The position numbers and the translations under genes were made by a program. The notes beneath the pieces are model-generated. The model was not told the origin of the DNA and searched no databases. It saw only the letters and a list, made by a program, of their open reading frames with translations. Below are positions 15,278 to 18,249 of a DNA stretch of 18,249 nucleotides, piece after piece (positions within the stretch are counted from its first letter, which is position 1; each line of letters starts with the position of its first letter). The stretch is from the NCBI GenBank assembly GCA_045535585.1, contig JAZSLY010000197.1, positions 1-18,249 on the forward strand, read 5' to 3'. The stretch comes from RGIG6353 sp045535585 (lineage in GTDB: Bacteria > Bacillota > Clostridia > Oscillospirales > SIG627).

Positions 15278-15321
15278 ATATGTATATATATTATTATATG
15301 ATATTATTTTGAGGGATAGAT

Positions 15322-17622
15322 ATGGCTTTAACGTACGAGAGGAAAAAACATAGACAGACCAACGTTATTCAAACGGTTGTTACGGTAATTTTACTGTGTA
15401 CCGTCTTTCTGGCTATGGTTAGTTATTTTTACCAGAGAGCCGAGGAAGAAGCATATGAAATGCTTCACATTCAAACCAAGCAAATTAAGGACGATATGGA
15501 GCTTCAGCTTTTATCCGACCGTGAAAACCTTGCCACAATGGCAAGCTTTGCTTCAAAGCTTTATTCCGACGGCGAGAGCTACGGGCTTATGTTTGAGTCC
15601 TTCAAGCCCATAGGTCTGATAGAAAACATAGGCATATTAACCCCCGACAACTGCTTTGTAACGAAAGCGGGCACCATAAGCCTTGACGGAAAAATTTCCT
15701 TTGAGGAGGAAAAAGAAAAGGGCGAATACATAAGCGGAAGAGTGGAGGATCTTACTCGGGAGAACTACGACATTATAAGAAGTGCCGTTCCCATCAAGAA
15801 CGGTGACGAGGTAGTGGGAATTTTATACGGCGTTATCAAGCTTGACGTAATAGGCAAAAAATATAACGCTATGGCAAAGGAGCTGGATGCACAGCTTTTC
15901 GTTTACGATAAAGAAAGCGGAAACCTCGTTATTGATACCATCCACGACAAGCCGGGAAACATTTCGTTTTTAAAGGACCGTCAATATAACGACGGCTTCT
16001 CCTATGAAGAAATGCTGGAAAGCGACTCGGGCTACACGTCCTTCGTTTCGGCGTATACGGGAGAGGATCTGTACGTGCATTATTCTTCTCTTGAGGAGCT
16101 TGGGTGGAAAATAACCCTTGCAAGATACTCTTCTCAGGTGTTTGCCAACACCCACACCATTTCCAGAATTTTACTCTCGGCATTTTTAATAATGGTTATC
16201 ATTATGGTGTCGTATACTTTGCGTCTTATGGCAACGGAAAAGCGCAGAAATTCCGCTATGATGTGCGCCTCCAACGCAAGACGGCTTCTTCTGGAAATCA
16301 ATCAGCAGGAGAACAACGTTTCAAAGGCGTTGAAGGAGGTTTGTCTTTTCTCGGGGTCAAGGTCGGCAATATTCTTTGATACCGACGGCGAGGACTACAA
16401 TTATTCAATGCCTGAGTTTGAGAACGTAATTCTTTACGGCGAGGAGAGAAAATATTTCATTTCCGAAATATTGCATTACGCCGCAGAGCTTCACAAAATC
16501 AACAAGGCAACCGTTGGCGTTATGTGCATACAGCCAAACGAACACCTTAAAAAGACCAATCCCGCTTTTTACGATTTTCTGAAAAACCACAGAATTTCCG
16601 AAATTTCCTTTGCCGCCGTAACGAGCAAGGATAACCACGCAACCATTCTTGGCTGTGTCAATCCGAAGAAGAGCCGGGGTACAAGAATTCTTCTGGAGGA
16701 TATCGCCGTTTGCTTTTCCATTGCAATTTACAACAAAAAGCACCTGAACAAAACGGAAATTGCCGCAACCACCGATTCCTTGACGGGAGTTTTCAACCGC
16801 GTCACTTACAAAAGGGATATTTTAGACTTTGACGAACAGAAGCCCGAGAACTTTTCCTGCATCTATATCGACGTCAACGAGCTTCATCTTAGAAACAACA
16901 AGTTCGGTCACGCTGCAGGCGACGAAATGCTTCTTTATATTGCAAACACCTTAAAGGAGGTATTCTTCGGTCATCATATTTACCGAATGGGCGGAGACGA
17001 ATTTTTGGTATTCGTTGGCAATTCCGAGCAGGCAGAGGTGAAGAACAGCATAGAAAAGCTGATGAGTCAGTTAAAACCAATGGACTATCACGTTGCAATC
17101 GGTATGTCTTACAGAACCCAAAACTCTAACACCGAGGAAATGGTGAAGGAAGCCGAAATACGTATGTACGAGGCAAAGGCACAATATTACCAAAACAAAG
17201 AGCAACAAAGCGTGTCAAAATCAGAGGACACGGGCTACGTACAAATCAAAACGGGCATACGGGAAATTGATGCTATGCTCTCCGTTTTGAAGGAGCACTA
17301 TAACGGAATATACCGCGTTTCGCTTGACACCGACGAAGCACACAGAATTTTAATGCCTGCATATTTAGGCTACAACGAGGACGAGGAGCATTTTTCAAGA
17401 CTCCTGACGAAATACATAGAAGACCTGGTAGACCCCGATTTCCACAGAGCGTTTATGAGCTTCCTTAACTATGACGCATTAAAGCAACAGCTTTTAGAGG
17501 GCAACACGCCCAAGCTCACCTACAAAAAGACTAACGGAGACGTGGTTATCCTCAGCATTTACAGATTAAGTGACAAAGAGTCCGCCATCGGCGAAACGCT
17601 TTGGTTTTTTGCAAAAGACTAA
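15322..17622 (+). CDS. Membrane-bound diguanylate cyclase with dCache-like sensor, GAF-like region and extra C-terminal domain
   Basis: The 766-residue protein is predicted to make cyclic di-GMP in response to an external signal. Membrane segments at ~15-37 and ~280-302 bracket a ~240-residue extracytoplasmic Cache-type sensor. A GAF-like region (~320-475) follows. The GGDEF domain (~480-625) keeps the catalytic GGDEF at 557-561, Asp517 for metal, and Asn525 and Asp534 for guanine. Two usual residues differ: Asn519 replaces the second Asp of D-x-D, and His replaces the usual Lys of F-K. The residues five before GGDEF read FFGH, so there is no RxxD inhibitory site. About 110 residues after GGDEF (~650-766) form another folded, PAS-like domain, an unusual position for a sensor. 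Start: ATG with GAGGG 6 bases upstream. It stands alone between two repeat arrays with its own promoter. Confident as a cyclase; signal unknown. Confidence 0.9.
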   Translation: MALTYERKKHRQTNVIQTVVTVILLCTVFLAMVSYFYQRAEEEAYEMLHIQTKQIKDDMELQLLSDRENLATMASFASKLYSDGESYGLMFESFKPIGLIENIGILTPDNCFVTKAGTISLDGKISFEEEKEKGEYISGRVEDLTRENYDIIRSAVPIKNGDEVVGILYGVIKLDVIGKKYNAMAKELDAQLFVYDKESGNLVIDTIHDKPGNISFLKDRQYNDGFSYEEMLESDSGYTSFVSAYTGEDLYVHYSSLEELGWKITLARYSSQVFANTHTISRILLSAFLIMVIIMVSYTLRLMATEKRRNSAMMCASNARRLLLEINQQENNVSKALKEVCLFSGSRSAIFFDTDGEDYNYSMPEFENVILYGEERKYFISEILHYAAELHKINKATVGVMCIQPNEHLKKTNPAFYDFLKNHRISEISFAAVTSKDNHATILGCVNPKKSRGTRILLEDIAVCFSIAIYNKKHLNKTEIAATTDSLTGVFNRVTYKRDILDFDEQKPENFSCIYIDVNELHLRNNKFGHAAGDEMLLYIANTLKEVFFGHHIYRMGGDEFLVFVGNSEQAEVKNSIEKLMSQLKPMDYHVAIGMSYRTQNSNTEEMVKEAEIRMYEAKAQYYQNKEQQSVSKSEDTGYVQIKTGIREIDAMLSVLKEHYNGIYRVSLDTDEAHRILMPAYLGYNEDEEHFSRLLTKYIEDLVDPDFHRAFMSFLNYDALKQQLLEGNTPKLTYKKTNGDVVILSIYRLSDKESAIGETLWFFAKD

Positions 17623-17638
17623 TAACGGCTTCGGGAAA

Positions 17639-17671
17639 TAAGGAAGAAAACCGCCTTTGCGGTTTTCAACA
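17639..17671 (+). terminator. Hairpin after the diguanylate cyclase gene, module shared with metA array
   Basis: TAAGGAAGA leads into GAAAACCGC (17646-17654) / GCGGTTTTC (17659-17667) with a CTTT loop, then AAC. The stem ends in TTTT, so it could work as an intrinsic terminator. The unit recurs at 14872-14900 as TAAGGAAGA with GAAAATCGC/GCGATTTTC and then AA; the single stem difference (T to C) is matched by A to G in the other arm. Confidence 0.65.
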
Positions 17672-17675
17672 ACAA

Positions 17676-17710
17676 TTATTCATTATTCAATATTCAATAT
17701 TCATTATTAA
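17676..17710 (+). repeat. ATTCATT/ATTCAAT short repeats
   Basis: A purely A/T/C stretch with repeated 7-base words ATTATTC, ATTCATT and ATTCAAT and near-tandem spacing. It is similar in composition and setting to the ATTCATC repeats at 14956-14979. No function can be assigned. Confidence 0.65.
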
Positions 17711-17727
17711 TTTGCTTCTATCTATAA

Positions 17728-17779
17728 CCCAAAACAAAAACGGATATCTTTCGATATCCGTTTTGTTTTGGGGTGAGTA
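17728..17779 (+). terminator. 52-bp hairpin repeat, copy 1, likely intrinsic terminator
   Basis: The core stem CGGATATC/GATATCCG (17741-17760) has a TTTC loop. It extends through AAAACAAAAA against TTTTGTTTTG with one bulged A, and CCC against GGG. The T-rich right side fits an intrinsic terminator on the plus strand, and the A-rich left side makes it possibly bidirectional. It is identical to 18198-18249. Confidence 0.75.
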
Positions 17780-18197
17780 ATGGGGCTCGCCGTCTGCTTC
17801 GCTTCGCTTGCATACTAATGGCTCAGCCTAAAGGCTTCGCACTTTTTGCTAAAAACAGTTCCCCGAACTGTTTTTAACCGAAGAACGCCTAACTATTATT
17901 GCCGAGAAACGCCCTTTTTGGTTTAAATTTTCCTTTGTCACTTGGAATACATAAAGTATCCCCGCGTTTCGCAGAAAAATTTATCCTCAAAAATCATCTT
18001 CTCTCGGTTCACGGGAAGTTTCAAAAAATGATTTTTGTTCATATCAAGGCATCTTTCTTGAAGCAATACTTTATGTATTGCAATAGAAAGTAACGCAGAT
18101 ATGGGCGAAAAGCATTTTTGAAACCAATAAGAGTTCGGCGTTCTTCGGCTTAACGCAAAAAGCCCTCTCAGGGTTCGAGCCCCCGCTTTTATCATAG
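17780..18197. repeat. Large nested foldback region, candidate structured RNA or foldback element
   Basis: Complementary segments occur in strictly nested order: GGGGCTCG 17782-17789 with 18176-18183; CTTTTTGC 17842-17849 with 18155-18162; CCGAAGAACGCC 17878-17889 with 18137-18148, extended by TTAA outside and AACT/AGTT inside; TTGGTTT 17918-17924 with 18121-18127; TTTTC 17928-17932 with 18107-18111; a 14-base pair 17946-17959 with 18066-18079; CAAAAATCAT 17988-17997 with 18028-18037. CTTC/GAAG caps the end (17998-18018). Side hairpins branch off at 17825-17836, 17851-17875 and 18163-18173. Either strand could form the fold. No promoter was identified. Compared with a simple mobile foldback the arms are imperfect, which fits a diverged element or a selected RNA equally well. 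Confidence 0.65.
17851..17875. terminator. Bidirectional terminator-like hairpin
   Basis: AAAAACAGTTC (17851-17861) and GAACTGTTTTT (17865-17875) pair perfectly around CCC. The stem is flanked by A-run and T-run, so it resembles an intrinsic terminator in both directions. In the larger fold it would be a side branch between two long-range stems. Confidence 0.65.
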
Positions 18198-18249
18198 CCC
18201 AAAACAAAAACGGATATCTTTCGATATCCGTTTTGTTTTGGGGTGAGTA
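18198..18249 (+). terminator. 52-bp hairpin repeat, copy 2, at the window edge
   Basis: Identical base for base to 17728-17779 and exactly 470 bases downstream. Just outside, the bases diverge (ATAG before this copy, ATAA before the first). The window stops on the last shared base, so whether the copies match further to the right cannot be seen. Confidence 0.85.

Larger units (their letters stand above)
14814..15321. other. metA-diguanylate cyclase intergenic region, hairpin array plus promoter
   Basis: No gene is supported in these 508 bases. From 14814 to 15196 it is nearly continuous short hairpins, with two copies of a 74-base module and three copies of a TTTAGCGGA-stem hairpin. A GCCC/GGGC hairpin lies at 14993-15004. 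From 15197 to 15321 it is A/T-rich and holds the promoter and ribosome binding site of the next gene. Confidence 0.85.
17623..18249. other. Gene-free right end: terminators, repeats and a large nested inverted structure
   Basis: These 627 bases hold no gene I can support. In order: a GAAAACCGC hairpin, an ATTCATT-rich stretch, a 52-bp terminator-like hairpin repeat, a ~418-bp region of nested complementary segments, and a second identical copy of the 52-bp repeat that ends at the window edge. Two open frames in the region start at TTG codons without a Shine-Dalgarno. Confidence 0.8.

Noticed and set aside
17899..18093. 64-codon open frame on the plus strand in the same region
   Set aside because: TTG start, no ribosome binding site, overlaps the frame on the other strand, and no family resemblance.
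18131..18190. Possible tRNA: GGTTCGAGCCC resembles a T-loop
   Set aside because: The T-stem would have a mismatch, and I see no anticodon arm, D-arm or acceptor stem around it. The same bases pair in the long-range structure (18176-18183) and in the CCCT/AGGG hairpin.
17938..18207. 89-codon open frame on the minus strand in the right-end region
   Set aside because: It begins at TTG within the 52-bp hairpin repeat, has no Shine-Dalgarno, and its DNA is made of the complementary segments of the nested structure. No recognisable domain.

Overview
The window comes from a low-to-middle GC Gram-positive bacterium, most likely an uncultured member of the class Clostridia. The basis is the order pyrH-frr-uppS-cdsA-dxr-rseP-ispG-polC, a Gram-positive PolC-type replicative polymerase, BspA-type leucine-rich repeats, and intergenic DNA filled with short hairpins. 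The lineage is an inference; there is no rRNA or tRNA gene to anchor it.

Layout. (1) 1-8297, minus strand: one tightly packed housekeeping operon read from a sigma-A-type promoter at 8331-8359. It makes UMP kinase, ribosome recycling factor, two MEP isoprenoid enzymes (Dxr, IspG), undecaprenyl-diphosphate synthase, CDP-diglyceride synthase, a site-2 protease, and the first ~686 residues of PolC, which runs off the left edge. (2) 8537-9385, plus strand: a divergent YitT-family membrane protein with its own promoter. (3) 9386-9787: a hairpin array built on the octamer GCGATATA, in two long diverged copies. (4) 9788-12529: a large BspA-like leucine-rich-repeat lipoprotein. (5) 12592-14813: a two-gene methionine module, metY and metA. 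MetA carries the Glu111 associated with acetyl-CoA use, matching an O-acetylhomoserine sulfhydrylase. (6) 14793-15196: a second hairpin array with ATGA linkers, starting inside the last codons of metA. (7) 15322-17622: a membrane-bound diguanylate cyclase with an extracytoplasmic sensor, a GAF-like region, an intact GGDEF motif and an extra C-terminal domain. (8) 17623-18249: hairpin and AT-rich repeats, then two identical 52-bp terminator-like hairpins exactly 470 bp apart. They enclose ~418 bp with no credible gene.

The most unusual signal is that 418-bp interval. At least seven complementary segments, spread over both halves, occur in perfectly nested order around a centre near 18008. Small hairpins sit as side branches. 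This is what a large branched RNA or a foldback element would look like. The second is the pair of modular hairpin arrays, where stems change but linker words stay fixed. One module recurs ~2.8 kb away with a compensated base pair. All structural statements come from reading complementarity by eye; no folding or database search was run.
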